Positions 35,279 to 43,377 are shown, counted from the stretch's first letter. The stretch: DNA of 64,000 nt from Microcosmobacter mediterraneus (GCF_031846265.1 NZ_JAVRIA010000004.1:1-64000), one strand, 5' to 3'. Made by a program: numbers and translations. The notes: generated by a model from the sequence alone, not told the origin.

Positions 35279-36601
35279 ATGACTAAACTTAAAAAAGGAA
35301 GTAAAAAACTTCTCAATGCTTGGGCTTTCTTCGATTGGGCTAATTCTCCTTATACACTCACTATAGCCTCTGCTGTATTTCCTATTTTTTATGGTGAACT
35401 ATTTATTGAGACGAATACTATTGAGGTTTTTGGATTTACATTAAAAAATACGGTATTAATATCTTTTGTAACTGCCTTTGCATTTTTAGTTATTGTAATC
35501 TCATCACCAATCTTATCAGGTATAGCAGACTATATAAAAAACAAAAGGCTATTTCTTAAATTCTTTTCTTATATGGGCAGTATAGGATGTTTTGGTTTGT
35601 ACTGGTTTAGTTTAGATCTTATCTATTGGAGTCTTTTTACTTATTTTCTTGGACTTTGGGGATATTGGGGAAGTTTGGTGTTTTATAATTCATACTTGCC
35701 TGACATTGCTTATAAAGAGCAACAAGATGCTATTAGCGCAAAAGGTTTCTCTGTAGGTTATTTTGGAAGTGTTCTATTGTTATTAATTAATTTGGCTATG
35801 GTTATGTATCCTGATACTTTTGGGATAGAAGGAGAACAGCCAGCTATACAAGCTATGAGATATTCATTCTTATCAGTGGGTATTTGGTGGTTGGTGTTTA
35901 GTCAATATACGTTTTATCATTTACCAAAACATAATAATAGAACTAAGGATATTGCATTCAAAAAAGTGTTATCAAACGGTTTTAAAGAATTGTCTTTAGT
36001 CTGGAAACAACTTAGTCAAAACAAAAGATTAAAACGCTATTTGGTTGCTTTTTTTGTTTATAGTATGGCTGTGCAAACCATAATGCTAATGGCTACTTAT
36101 TTTGGTGAGCAAGAAATTTTATGGCATTCTAAAGATGAAAAAACTCTAGGATTAATTATTAGTATTTTAATTATTCAATTAGTAGCTATACTTGGAGCTT
36201 TTCTTACCTCTAAGGCTTCTGCTCAATTTGGAAACATTAAAACATTAATTGGTATAAATAGTATTTGGGTTTGTATTTGCATTTACGCCTATTTTATGAT
36301 TGAGCCTATTCACTTTTATGTCGCTGCATTTGTTGTTGGACTTGTTATGGGAGGAATTCAAGCATTATCACGCTCTACCTATTCCAAGTTTTTGCCAAAA
36401 ACGGAAGATTCTACATCTTTTTTCAGTTTTTATGATATCACTGAAAAAATAGGAATTATCTTAGGCATGCTCATTTATGGTATCGTTGATCAATACAAAG
36501 GCATGCGAATGTCAATACTATTTTTATTCGTGTTTTTTGTTATTGGAATCGTGTTACTATTAAGAGTGCCAAAACAAGAACATTTAATAAAAGATATATG
36601 A
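35279..36601 (+). CDS. UMF1-type MFS transporter (first of a tandem pair)
   Basis: The 440-residue membrane protein has twelve predicted helices. The N-terminal KGSKKLLNAWAFFDWANSPY block and GGIQALSRSTYSKFLP near helix 10 place it in the UMF1/ATG22-like MFS group, exporters of amino acids or related compounds. It is a paralogue of the next protein; both share these two blocks. Its ATG directly follows a terminator U-run. It overlaps the second transporter gene by 4 bases. Confidence 0.9.
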   Translation: MTKLKKGSKKLLNAWAFFDWANSPYTLTIASAVFPIFYGELFIETNTIEVFGFTLKNTVLISFVTAFAFLVIVISSPILSGIADYIKNKRLFLKFFSYMGSIGCFGLYWFSLDLIYWSLFTYFLGLWGYWGSLVFYNSYLPDIAYKEQQDAISAKGFSVGYFGSVLLLLINLAMVMYPDTFGIEGEQPAIQAMRYSFLSVGIWWLVFSQYTFYHLPKHNNRTKDIAFKKVLSNGFKELSLVWKQLSQNKRLKRYLVAFFVYSMAVQTIMLMATYFGEQEILWHSKDEKTLGLIISILIIQLVAILGAFLTSKASAQFGNIKTLIGINSIWVCICIYAYFMIEPIHFYVAAFVVGLVMGGIQALSRSTYSKFLPKTEDSTSFFSFYDITEKIGIILGMLIYGIVDQYKGMRMSILFLFVFFVIGIVLLLRVPKQEHLIKDI

Positions 36602-37911
36602 AAACTTACGAGAAAGGAAGTAAAAAACTAATAAATGCATGGTCTTTTTACGATTGGGCAAACTCTGTATATTCATTGGTAATAAGTACAGCTATCTTTC
36701 CAATTTATTATAGTACTGTTACTCAAAATTTAGAAAATGCAGATGGTAAAATTATGTTTTTAGGATCTGAATGGTATTCTACAACATTATTAAATTATAC
36801 GATAGGTTTTTATATGTTGGTTGTGGCAATTATTTCCCCAATTTTATCTGGTATTGCTGATTATACAGGTAATAAATTAGGGTTTTTAAAGCGCTTTTGT
36901 TTACTGGGATCATTATCAGTAATGGGCTTGTTTTTCTTTAAAGAAGAGACCTTATGGTTAGGTATAGTATTGACTATTACAGCTGGTATAGGATTTTGGG
37001 GCAGCATCGTATTTTATAATGCGTATTTACCAGAAGTTGCTCATCCTGAACAACAAGATAAAGTCAGTGCAAAAGGCTTTATTTTTGGTTATGTAGGTTC
37101 TGTAATATTGCTTATTATTTGTTTAGTTCTTATAGAAGGCAATGAAATGTTTGGCATTGATAAAGGTCTTGCAACACAATTATCTTTTATTTTAGTAGGC
37201 CTTTGGTGGCTTGGTTTTGCCCAAATAACTTACAGAAGATTACCTAACAACATACATCAACGAAAACCAGAAAAAGATTATATCTGGAAAGGATTCAAAG
37301 AATTAAAGAATGTTGCTAAGGAGGTTGCTAACTATCCTCAGTTAAAAACATTTTTGTTTTCTTTTTTCTTTTTTAGCGTAAGTGCTCAAACCATTATTTA
37401 TATGGCAGGAATCTTTGGAAGTGATGAATTAGGTTTGCCAACTCTAAACTTAATAGTTACCATATTATTGGTACAACTTGTAGCCGTTGTAGGTGCTTAT
37501 TTATTTTCTAGATTATCAGATAAGATAGGAAATTTATCGACATTAAAAATAACTTTAGCTATATGGACCTTAGTATGTTTCATAGCCTTTTTTATAGATA
37601 AATCTCAGGAGAATGTAGCTATTTATTTTTACGCTTTAGGTGGTTTATTAGGTTTGGTTTTAGGAGCAATACAGTCGTTATCACGCTCTACCTATTCAAA
37701 ATTATTACCAGAGACAGAAGATACGACTACATATTTTAGCTTTTATGACGTTACAGAAAAATTAGCAATTGTTGTTGGTATGCTCGTCTTTGGATTGCTT
37801 ATAGCTTTAACAGGAGGCTCTATGCAATGGTCAGTATTGTCTTTAGGAGTTTTCTTCGTTATAGCATTTATTATTTTAAGTACTATTAAGAAGACCAAGT
37901 ATGTGAGATAA
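36598..37911 (+). CDS. UMF1-type MFS transporter (second of a tandem pair)
   Basis: The 437-residue protein shows the same family blocks as its upstream paralogue: KGSKKLINAWSFYDWANSVY at the start and GAIQSLSRSTYSKLLPETEDTTTYFSFYDVTEK before helix 11. Twelve helices are predicted. Its ATG overlaps the upstream stop (4 bases), so the two are co-translated. The pair may form a heterodimer or handle related substrates; neither is shown by sequence. A strong bidirectional terminator follows. Confidence 0.9.
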   Translation: MKTYEKGSKKLINAWSFYDWANSVYSLVISTAIFPIYYSTVTQNLENADGKIMFLGSEWYSTTLLNYTIGFYMLVVAIISPILSGIADYTGNKLGFLKRFCLLGSLSVMGLFFFKEETLWLGIVLTITAGIGFWGSIVFYNAYLPEVAHPEQQDKVSAKGFIFGYVGSVILLIICLVLIEGNEMFGIDKGLATQLSFILVGLWWLGFAQITYRRLPNNIHQRKPEKDYIWKGFKELKNVAKEVANYPQLKTFLFSFFFFSVSAQTIIYMAGIFGSDELGLPTLNLIVTILLVQLVAVVGAYLFSRLSDKIGNLSTLKITLAIWTLVCFIAFFIDKSQENVAIYFYALGGLLGLVLGAIQSLSRSTYSKLLPETEDTTTYFSFYDVTEKLAIVVGMLVFGLLIALTGGSMQWSVLSLGVFFVIAFIILSTIKKTKYVR

Positions 37912-37916
37912 TTAAA

Positions 37917-37951
37917 ACAAAAAAGGCGCTAATTAAATTAGCGCCTTTTTT
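37917..37951. terminator. Bidirectional intrinsic terminator
   Basis: GGCGCTAAT (37925-37933) pairs perfectly with ATTAGCGCC (37937-37945). A-run 37917-37924 and T-run 37946-37951 flank it, so it can stop both the plus-strand transporter transcript and the minus-strand transcript ending at 37975. Confidence 0.88.
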
Positions 37952-37974
37952 GTTTTATGTATTAGCAAAATAGT

Positions 37975-38526
37975 TTAAAAATACTGTTTAAGTTTTCCTA
38001 CTAAACCTTTTGGTTTAATCATAAATTCTTCCTCTAATTCTTGCATTGTTTTATCAGCTGTATTCAGCTTATTAAACATCCTAGCTCTTAATAAATAAAT
38101 AGAAGGTATTACTATTGCCATCACTGGAATTAAATGGAGCAACTCAAATTTATCTATATGTTCAATATTATCGTTAAAAATTCCCACAATTTGATAGATA
38201 TACATTGCAATAGGAACAAGTAATACATGATACCACCAATGTCTGCATGTGAAAAACCATATTAAAATAAAACAAAATGGAATAACTTTATTAGTAAAAA
38301 CCCACATCGCAAAGTTGGCATCGGCCCAACTTTTACTATCATAAGTAAATAGCCAGTTTTCCCAAACTTGAGTCTCAGGAATACTTTCATATAGATAAAA
38401 CAAATAGGGAGTAATTGCAATAAATGTTGCAATAATACTCCCTATTATTAAAGATTTTCCAGTCGGTTTATCCGTTACCAGCGATTGGTCTTTTCTTCTT
38501 TTTAAGTTCTGTTGTTGATTGTCCAT
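37975..38526 (-). CDS. Hypothetical membrane protein downstream of a secreted peptide gene
   Basis: I do not recognise the family. The 183-residue product has a basic, Gln-rich N-terminus (MDNQQQNLKRRKDQ) and about four hydrophobic segments. A Trp-rich loop (ETQVWENWLFTYDSKSW) and a soluble acidic/basic C-terminus follow. ATG 38526 is preferred to one at 38583, since the extra residues would come from the other reading frame of the overlapping peptide gene. The first 59 bases overlap the 47-codon secreted-peptide gene (38468-38611), so the two are likely co-expressed. Confidence 0.78.
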   Translation of the reverse strand: MDNQQQNLKRRKDQSLVTDKPTGKSLIIGSIIATFIAITPYLFYLYESIPETQVWENWLFTYDSKSWADANFAMWVFTNKVIPFCFILIWFFTCRHWWYHVLLVPIAMYIYQIVGIFNDNIEHIDKFELLHLIPVMAIVIPSIYLLRARMFNKLNTADKTMQELEEEFMIKPKGLVGKLKQYF

Positions 38527-38611
38527 CAAGGTCGATAATATTTGTTGCCTGTACAGTGAACAACATACCGCCGAAAATCGCAATCGCTAAAACTAGTTTC
38601 TTAGCTTTCAT
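38468..38611 (-). CDS. Small secreted peptide gene (47 residues), overlapping
   Basis: The ATG at 38611 opens a 47-codon frame: a signal peptide MKAKKLVLAIAIFGGMLFT-VQA, then a short mature peptide TNIIDLDGQSTTELKKKK-RPIAGNG. The n-, h- and c-regions and an AxA-like cleavage site (VQA) are textbook. The mature part is about 25 residues with a basic centre and a Gly-rich end. A TAACTTTG element lies 31 bases upstream and a TACGG-N5-CCGTA palindrome about 105 bases upstream. The frame overlaps the next gene by 59 bases, in a different frame. I know of no named family; coding is inferred from the signal peptide and context. Confidence 0.65.
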   Translation of the reverse strand: MKAKKLVLAIAIFGGMLFTVQATNIIDLDGQSTTELKKKKRPIAGNG

Positions 38612-38642
38612 AATTCAAAAGGGATTTAATTAATTAATACTC

Positions 38643-38650
38643 CAAAGTTA
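38643..38650 (-). promoter_or_regulatory. -7 promoter element TAACTTTG for the secreted-peptide operon
   Basis: On the minus strand TAACTTTG matches TAnnTTTG exactly. It leaves a leader of about 25 bases before ATG 38611. A -33 TTG at normal spacing is not evident. Confidence 0.5.
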
Positions 38651-38715
38651 AAATGAAGTGTCATTTCTTAGTGTTAAAGAAATGTTAAAACCCAGTGTTT
38701 ATAAGGGCTAAGAGT

Positions 38716-38730
38716 TACGGTTTTTCCGTA
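38716..38730. promoter_or_regulatory. Palindrome TACGG-N5-CCGTA
   Basis: TACGG (38716-38720) and CCGTA (38726-38730) surround five T residues. The palindrome lies between tsaE and the secreted-peptide gene, upstream of the latter's promoter element. Two-fold symmetry and length fit a dimeric HTH (for example LuxR-type) operator; there is no U-run, so it is not a terminator. Confidence 0.45.
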
Positions 38731-38767
38731 GTCTTTAGCAATAACGTGGCGGCAAATTGCCATTTTT

Positions 38768-39223
38768 TTACAATAAATGTTGTGTGTACATTGGCAAATT
38801 TGGGGTTAAACGATTATTTTCTTTTAATTTTAGGTGTCTAGCACCATTTTCAAGCATTTTAATTGTAAGAAAATTCACATCATCAATAACGATTTCTTCT
38901 AAACGTTCTGGCCATTCTATAAATTTATAGCAGTCAGCATGCAAATAATCTTCTATACCAAAATCGTATAATTCTTCAGACGATTCTATGCGATATAAGT
39001 CAAAATGATAAATCTTGGACTCAGGTGTGTGGTATTCATTTACAAGAGAAAATGTAGGGCTGCTAACAGTATCTTCACTACCTAAAGTCTTTATTAACGA
39101 CTTAATTAAAGTAGTTTTACCAGTTCCCATAGCACCATAAAACAACAACGTTTTACTGCTTAAGGACGCTAAAAGCTCTTCGGCTACATTATCTATGTTT
39201 TGTAAAGTGTAGGTTCGTTCCAT
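38768..39223 (-). CDS. tsaE: tRNA threonylcarbamoyladenosine biosynthesis ATPase TsaE
   Basis: The 151-residue protein has Walker A GAMGTGKTT at residues 30-38. The family blocks VSSPTFSLVNEYHT, HFDLYRIESSEELYDFGIEDY and FIEWPERL follow. TsaE works with TsaB and TsaD to make t6A37 on ANN-decoding tRNAs and is essential in most bacteria. Neither partner is in this window. The upstream spacer has a pair of direct repeats (39296-39327), so its transcription may be regulated separately from porX. Confidence 0.95.
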   Translation of the reverse strand: MERTYTLQNIDNVAEELLASLSSKTLLFYGAMGTGKTTLIKSLIKTLGSEDTVSSPTFSLVNEYHTPESKIYHFDLYRIESSEELYDFGIEDYLHADCYKFIEWPERLEEIVIDDVNFLTIKMLENGARHLKLKENNRLTPNLPMYTQHLL

Positions 39224-39295
39224 TATAGTTTACCTGAATATAAAATTCAAATCAAGCAATGATAGTAAATTTTATTGGAAAAACCTAGAAAAAAG

Positions 39296-39327
39296 TGCAT
39301 TTCGTCGGTTTTTTATGCATTACGTAG
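39296..39327. promoter_or_regulatory. Pair of direct repeats TGCATTwCGTmG upstream of tsaE
   Basis: TGCATTTCGTCG (39296-39307) and TGCATTACGTAG (39316-39327) are two copies with two mismatches, starting 20 bases apart, about two helical turns. They are 73-104 bases upstream of the tsaE start. The spacing is close to that used by LytTR-type response regulators, but the base sequence is not their known consensus. Confidence 0.45.
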
Positions 39328-39506
39328 AATTTTTATTCTGAATTTACTGTTTAAATAGCATCTAGTTTTAGCTATGATTTAAAACATATACCTATAGGTG
39401 TTAACTAATAACCTGTAAACATAAAAATATAGAGATTAAAGCAAAACATACTATTCAGAATTTGAATTGTAGGGTTTAATTGTATTTCAACTAACAACTA
39501 ACAAAA

Positions 39507-41060
39507 CTATTTCGGTTCTAAAACTACAAATGGAATAATCATCTCCTCTAGGGATATACCACCATGCTGATAGGTGTTACGATAATAACTTACATAATGA
39601 TTATAGTTGTTTGGATACGCTAAAAAGTAATCGCCTTTAGCAAAAATAAAAGAGCTACTCATACTCATAGAAGGTAAATGAATCTCTCTAGGATCTTTTG
39701 CAGCCATAACTTCTCTATCTTGGTAAGTGAGGCTTCGACCTGTTTTATATCTTAAATTAAGACTTGTATCTCTGTCTCCAATAACTTTAGATGGACTCCC
39801 AACATTTATAGTTCCATGATCTGTAGTAATAATGAGTTTAAAACCTAATTGTTGCGCCTGTTGTATCACTTCTAATAATGGTGAGTTTTTAAACCAACTT
39901 TGTGTTAAAGATCTGTAAGCTTTATCATTAGATGCTAATTCTTTTACAACTTCCATTTCGGTTTTGGAGTGTGATAGCATATCTACAAAGTTATATACTA
40001 TAACACTGAGGTCATTATCTTTTAGGGATTTAAAATTATCAACTAATTTTTTCCCTGCTTTAAGATTTGTGATTTTAAAATAGTCGTGTTTTAAATGCGT
40101 TAATCCTAAGCGTTTTAATTGAGCTTCTAAAAATTCTGCTTCAAACATGTTTTTTCCACCTTCGTCAGTATCATTTTTCCAGTATTTAGGAAATAATTTT
40201 TCCATATCGCTTGGCATTAATCCAGAGAATATGGCATTTCTGGCATACTGAGTAGCTGTTGGTAGAATGCTATAAAATGGTATTTCTGATGTTTTCTTGT
40301 AGTAATTAGTAATCGTAGGCTCAAACGATTTCCATTGATCAAAACGCAAATTATCTACTACAATAAGTAGTGTTGGTTGATTTTTTGAAAGTTCAGGAAC
40401 AACCTTGTCTTTAAATAAAGTATGAGACATTATAGGTGCATCATTCTTATGATCAAACCATGAGGCGTATTCCTTCTCTATAAACTTTCCAAATTGAAGA
40501 TTAGCCTCGGTTTTCTGAGATTCTAAAATTTCAGTCATACCAATATCTTCAATATCTTCTAGTTGTAATTCCCAATAAATAAGTTTTTGGTATAGTTCTG
40601 CCCAGCCATCAAATGTATTTACCATAGATAAATCCATAGCAATTTTTCTAAATTCTTGCTGATAATTAGACGTAGTCTTTTCAGATACAAGTCTTGAGAG
40701 GTCAAGATTCTTTTTTAGGCTTAATAAAATCTGATTTGGATTTACAGGTTTTATTAGATAATCAGCAATTTTACTGCCAATAGCTTCTTCCATAATATAC
40801 TCCTCCTCACTTTTGGTTATCATTACAACCGGAAGGTTAGCACGTTTCTCCTTAATTTCATTAAGCGTTTCAAGACCTGTGAGTCCTGGCATATTCTCAT
40901 CTAGGAATACGATATCGAAATTTGTATCTCCAATAATCTCTAGAGCTTCGGTTCCGCTTTGGCAAGTGGTTACATTATATTGCTTTTTCTCTAAGAAAAG
41001 AATATGAGGTTTAAGTAAATCAATTTCATCATCAACCCAGAGAATATTTATATTGTTCAT
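39507..41060 (-). CDS. porX: PorX-type response regulator with PglZ domain
   Basis: The 517-residue protein has an N-terminal receiver domain: acidic pair Asp10-Asp11, phospho-acceptor Asp54 (VFLDENMPG), Thr82 and Lys104 (YLIKP). It is followed by a PglZ domain of the alkaline-phosphatase superfamily with LLIVVDNLRFDQW and IITTDHGTINVG. This architecture is that of PorX, which with PorY controls type IX secretion genes in Porphyromonas gingivalis. No sensor kinase or por structural gene is nearby. The start codon is only 18 bases from that of the divergent HD gene. Confidence 0.93.
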   Translation of the reverse strand: MNNINILWVDDEIDLLKPHILFLEKKQYNVTTCQSGTEALEIIGDTNFDIVFLDENMPGLTGLETLNEIKEKRANLPVVMITKSEEEYIMEEAIGSKIADYLIKPVNPNQILLSLKKNLDLSRLVSEKTTSNYQQEFRKIAMDLSMVNTFDGWAELYQKLIYWELQLEDIEDIGMTEILESQKTEANLQFGKFIEKEYASWFDHKNDAPIMSHTLFKDKVVPELSKNQPTLLIVVDNLRFDQWKSFEPTITNYYKKTSEIPFYSILPTATQYARNAIFSGLMPSDMEKLFPKYWKNDTDEGGKNMFEAEFLEAQLKRLGLTHLKHDYFKITNLKAGKKLVDNFKSLKDNDLSVIVYNFVDMLSHSKTEMEVVKELASNDKAYRSLTQSWFKNSPLLEVIQQAQQLGFKLIITTDHGTINVGSPSKVIGDRDTSLNLRYKTGRSLTYQDREVMAAKDPREIHLPSMSMSSSFIFAKGDYFLAYPNNYNHYVSYYRNTYQHGGISLEEMIIPFVVLEPK

Positions 41061-41061
41061 G

Positions 41062-41069
41062 TATATTTG
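41062..41069 (+). promoter_or_regulatory. -7 element TATATTTG for the HD-domain gene
   Basis: TATATTTG matches TAnnTTTG exactly and lies in the 18-base gap between the divergent start codons, nine bases before ATG 41079. The transcript would start within a few bases of the ATG. Confidence 0.5.
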
Positions 41070-41078
41070 TTTAAATTA

Positions 41079-42323
41079 ATGGAAGATCAACGTTTGAGAA
41101 CGAAGAACAAACTTAAGATATTTAACGACCCAATTTACGGTTTTATTACAATTCCTAATGCGTTAATTTTTGATCTTATAGAACACAAATATTTCCAGAG
41201 ACTTCGACGGATAACTCAAATGGGAATGTCTTACCTTGTTTATCCTGGTGCGCACCACACAAGATTCCATCATGCTTTAGGTTCAATGCATTTAATGCAA
41301 AATGCTATTAATGTGCTTCGTTTTAAAGGTGTTAGCATTTCTGATGATGAAGAAAATGGACTTTTAATAGCTATTTTATTACACGATATTGGGCATGGTC
41401 CATTCTCTCATGCCATGGAACATAGTATAGTAAATGATATCTCTCACGAGGAAATTTCATTACTATTTATGCAAGAATTAAATAAACAATTTAACGGAAA
41501 ATTAGCATTAGCGATAAAAATATTTAAAGGAGAATATCATAGACCTTTTATGAATCAGTTGATTTCTGGCCAGTTAGATATGGACAGAGCAGATTATTTG
41601 AAACGCGATAGTTTTTACACAGGTGTTGCTGAAGGTAACATTAATTCTGAACGTTTAATAACCATGCTTAATGTGGTTGATGATCTGTTAGTACTTGAAG
41701 AAAAGGGCATATACAGTGCAGAAAAATTTTTAGTTGCGAGACGATTAATGTATTGGCAAGTCTATTTGCATAAAACAGGATTAGTTGCAGAAGAATTACT
41801 AATGCGTGTACTAAAGAGAGCCAAAGAATTAACTGAACACGGCGTAAAACTAGATTCTAGTGAAGCCTTAAATTACTTTTTAAGTCATAATATTAAGCAC
41901 GATAGTTTTGATGAAAACACACTGAATATTTTTGCTAAGCTAGATGATTACGATATTATTTCTGCAATGAAAGCATGGCAATACAGTGATGATTTTGTTC
42001 TAAGTAATCTCTCAGATATGCTAATTAATAGGGATTTATTAAAAATAAAACTAAAAAATAAACCCATTAAAAAAGAATTGCTTAATGAGCATATAGATAA
42101 GCTTATTGGTAAATATGAAATCACTAGAGGTGAAGCTGAATATTTTGTGTTTTTAGGTCAGATTTCTAATCAGGCTTATGAGTTAAAAAAGCAGAATATT
42201 AACATTCTTCATAAATCTGGTAAAATAGAGGATATAGTTAAGGCTTCAGATCAGTTAAACCTTAAAGCACTTTCTAAACCAGTAACCAAGTACTATATAT
42301 GTTATCCTAAAGACAGATTGTAA
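41079..42323 (+). CDS. HD-domain phosphohydrolase, dGTPase-like
   Basis: The 414-residue cytosolic protein has an HD domain. YPGAHHTRFHHALGSMHL gives the first His pair, LLHDIGHGPFSHAMEH the HD dyad and GQLDMDRADYLKRD the final Asp, as in the YpuI/SAMHD1-like and dGTP triphosphohydrolase-like branch. Substrate is probably a nucleotide. I chose ATG 41079; a TTG at 41067 is in frame but lies inside the promoter element. It is divergent from porX and followed closely by lpxD. Confidence 0.88.
   Translation: MEDQRLRTKNKLKIFNDPIYGFITIPNALIFDLIEHKYFQRLRRITQMGMSYLVYPGAHHTRFHHALGSMHLMQNAINVLRFKGVSISDDEENGLLIAILLHDIGHGPFSHAMEHSIVNDISHEEISLLFMQELNKQFNGKLALAIKIFKGEYHRPFMNQLISGQLDMDRADYLKRDSFYTGVAEGNINSERLITMLNVVDDLLVLEEKGIYSAEKFLVARRLMYWQVYLHKTGLVAEELLMRVLKRAKELTEHGVKLDSSEALNYFLSHNIKHDSFDENTLNIFAKLDDYDIISAMKAWQYSDDFVLSNLSDMLINRDLLKIKLKNKPIKKELLNEHIDKLIGKYEITRGEAEYFVFLGQISNQAYELKKQNINILHKSGKIEDIVKASDQLNLKALSKPVTKYYICYPKDRL
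41108..41115 (-). promoter_or_regulatory. Possible -7 element TAAGTTTG for porX
   Basis: On the minus strand TAAGTTTG matches TAnnTTTG exactly. It lies inside the HD-domain coding sequence, 47 bases before the porX ATG. With an 18-base gap between the divergent genes, the porX promoter has to be in the neighbouring reading frame, and this is the only exact match found. Confidence 0.4.
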
Positions 42324-42334
42324 TACATTTTTTC

Positions 42335-42342
42335 TATTTTTG
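42335..42342 (+). promoter_or_regulatory. -7 promoter element TATTTTTG for lpxD
   Basis: TATTTTTG matches TAnnTTTG exactly and ends six bases before ATG 42349. A TTG at 42318-42320 lies upstream at a short 14-base spacing. The lipid A operon would thus have a second, internal and nearly leaderless promoter just after the HD gene. Confidence 0.55.
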
Positions 42343-42348
42343 CGGAAC

Positions 42349-43377
42349 ATGAAATTTACAGCACAACAAATAGCAGGAATTTTAGAAGGTGATGTCGTTG
42401 GCAATCCTGAAGTAGAAGTCTCTAAACTTGCAAAAATTGAAGAAGGTAAAAAAGGGACCTTAACCTTTTTAGCCAATCCAAAATATAAATCCTATATCTA
42501 TTCAACCGAAGCTTCAATAACAATTGTAGATAAAGCTTTTGAACCAGAGAATCCAATTACAACGACACTTATAAAAGTTGAGGATGCATATAAAGCGTTT
42601 TCTAAGTTATTAGAATATTATAATCAAATAAAATTTAATAAGTCTGGTATAGAGGAGCCTTGCTTCATTTCTGAAAGTGTAAAACAAGGCGATAATATTT
42701 ACATTGGTGCTTTTAGTTATTTAGGAGATAATGTCGTCATTGGTAATAATGTAAAGATTTTTCCAAATAGTTATATAGGAGACAATGTTACCATTGGTGA
42801 TAATACTATGATTTTTTCAGGAGCTAAGATTTATGCAGAATGTCTAATTGGTAATGGTTGTGTTATAAATTCTGGAGCAATTATTGGAGCAGATGGTTTC
42901 GGTTTTGCACCAAACGAAAAAGGGGAGTATTCTAAAGTACCACAAACAGGTAATGTAATCTTAGAGGATTTTGTAGATATTGGAGCTGGTACTACGATAG
43001 ATAGAGCAACGCTAGGTTCTACAGTCATTAGACGAGGAGTTAAGTTAGATAACCAAATTCAGATAGCACATAATGTTGAGATAGGTAAGAACACAGTTAT
43101 CGCTGCCCAAACAGGAATTGCAGGTTCTACTAAAATTGGTGAAAACTGTCAAATAGGAGGACAAGTAGGTATTGTTGGCCATATTACTATTGGTAATAAT
43201 GTAAAGATACAGGCTCAATCTGGTATAGGAAGAAACGTCAAGGATAATGAAGTACTCCAAGGATCACCAGCTTTAAGCTATGGCGATTATAACAAATCAT
43301 ACGTATATTTTAAAAACCTTCCTAAGATTGTGAAGGATTTAAATGAAATTCAAAAAACAGTAAATGGCAATAGTTAA
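42349..43377 (+). CDS. lpxD: UDP-3-O-acylglucosamine N-acyltransferase
   Basis: The 342-residue enzyme adds the second acyl chain in lipid A synthesis. Its N-terminal uridine-binding domain (MKFTAQQIAGILEGDVVGN, LTFLANPKY) is followed by about ten hexapeptide repeats of a left-handed beta helix, with the catalytic His in QIAHNVEIG. ATG 42349 is preferred to an in-frame TTG at 42340. It overlaps lpxC-fabZ by 14 bases. A second, shorter LpxD-like gene sits 2.8 kb downstream. Confidence 0.94.
   Translation: MKFTAQQIAGILEGDVVGNPEVEVSKLAKIEEGKKGTLTFLANPKYKSYIYSTEASITIVDKAFEPENPITTTLIKVEDAYKAFSKLLEYYNQIKFNKSGIEEPCFISESVKQGDNIYIGAFSYLGDNVVIGNNVKIFPNSYIGDNVTIGDNTMIFSGAKIYAECLIGNGCVINSGAIIGADGFGFAPNEKGEYSKVPQTGNVILEDFVDIGAGTTIDRATLGSTVIRRGVKLDNQIQIAHNVEIGKNTVIAAQTGIAGSTKIGENCQIGGQVGIVGHITIGNNVKIQAQSGIGRNVKDNEVLQGSPALSYGDYNKSYVYFKNLPKIVKDLNEIQKTVNGNS

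Noticed and set aside
38745..38767. GGCAAATTGCC followed by seven T residues, resembling a plus-strand terminator
   Set aside because: No plus-strand gene lies upstream; both neighbours are on the minus strand.
41079..42323. HD-domain protein as an anti-phage dGTPase
   Set aside because: No defence partner or mobile context; it is a conserved housekeeping neighbour of porX and lpxD.
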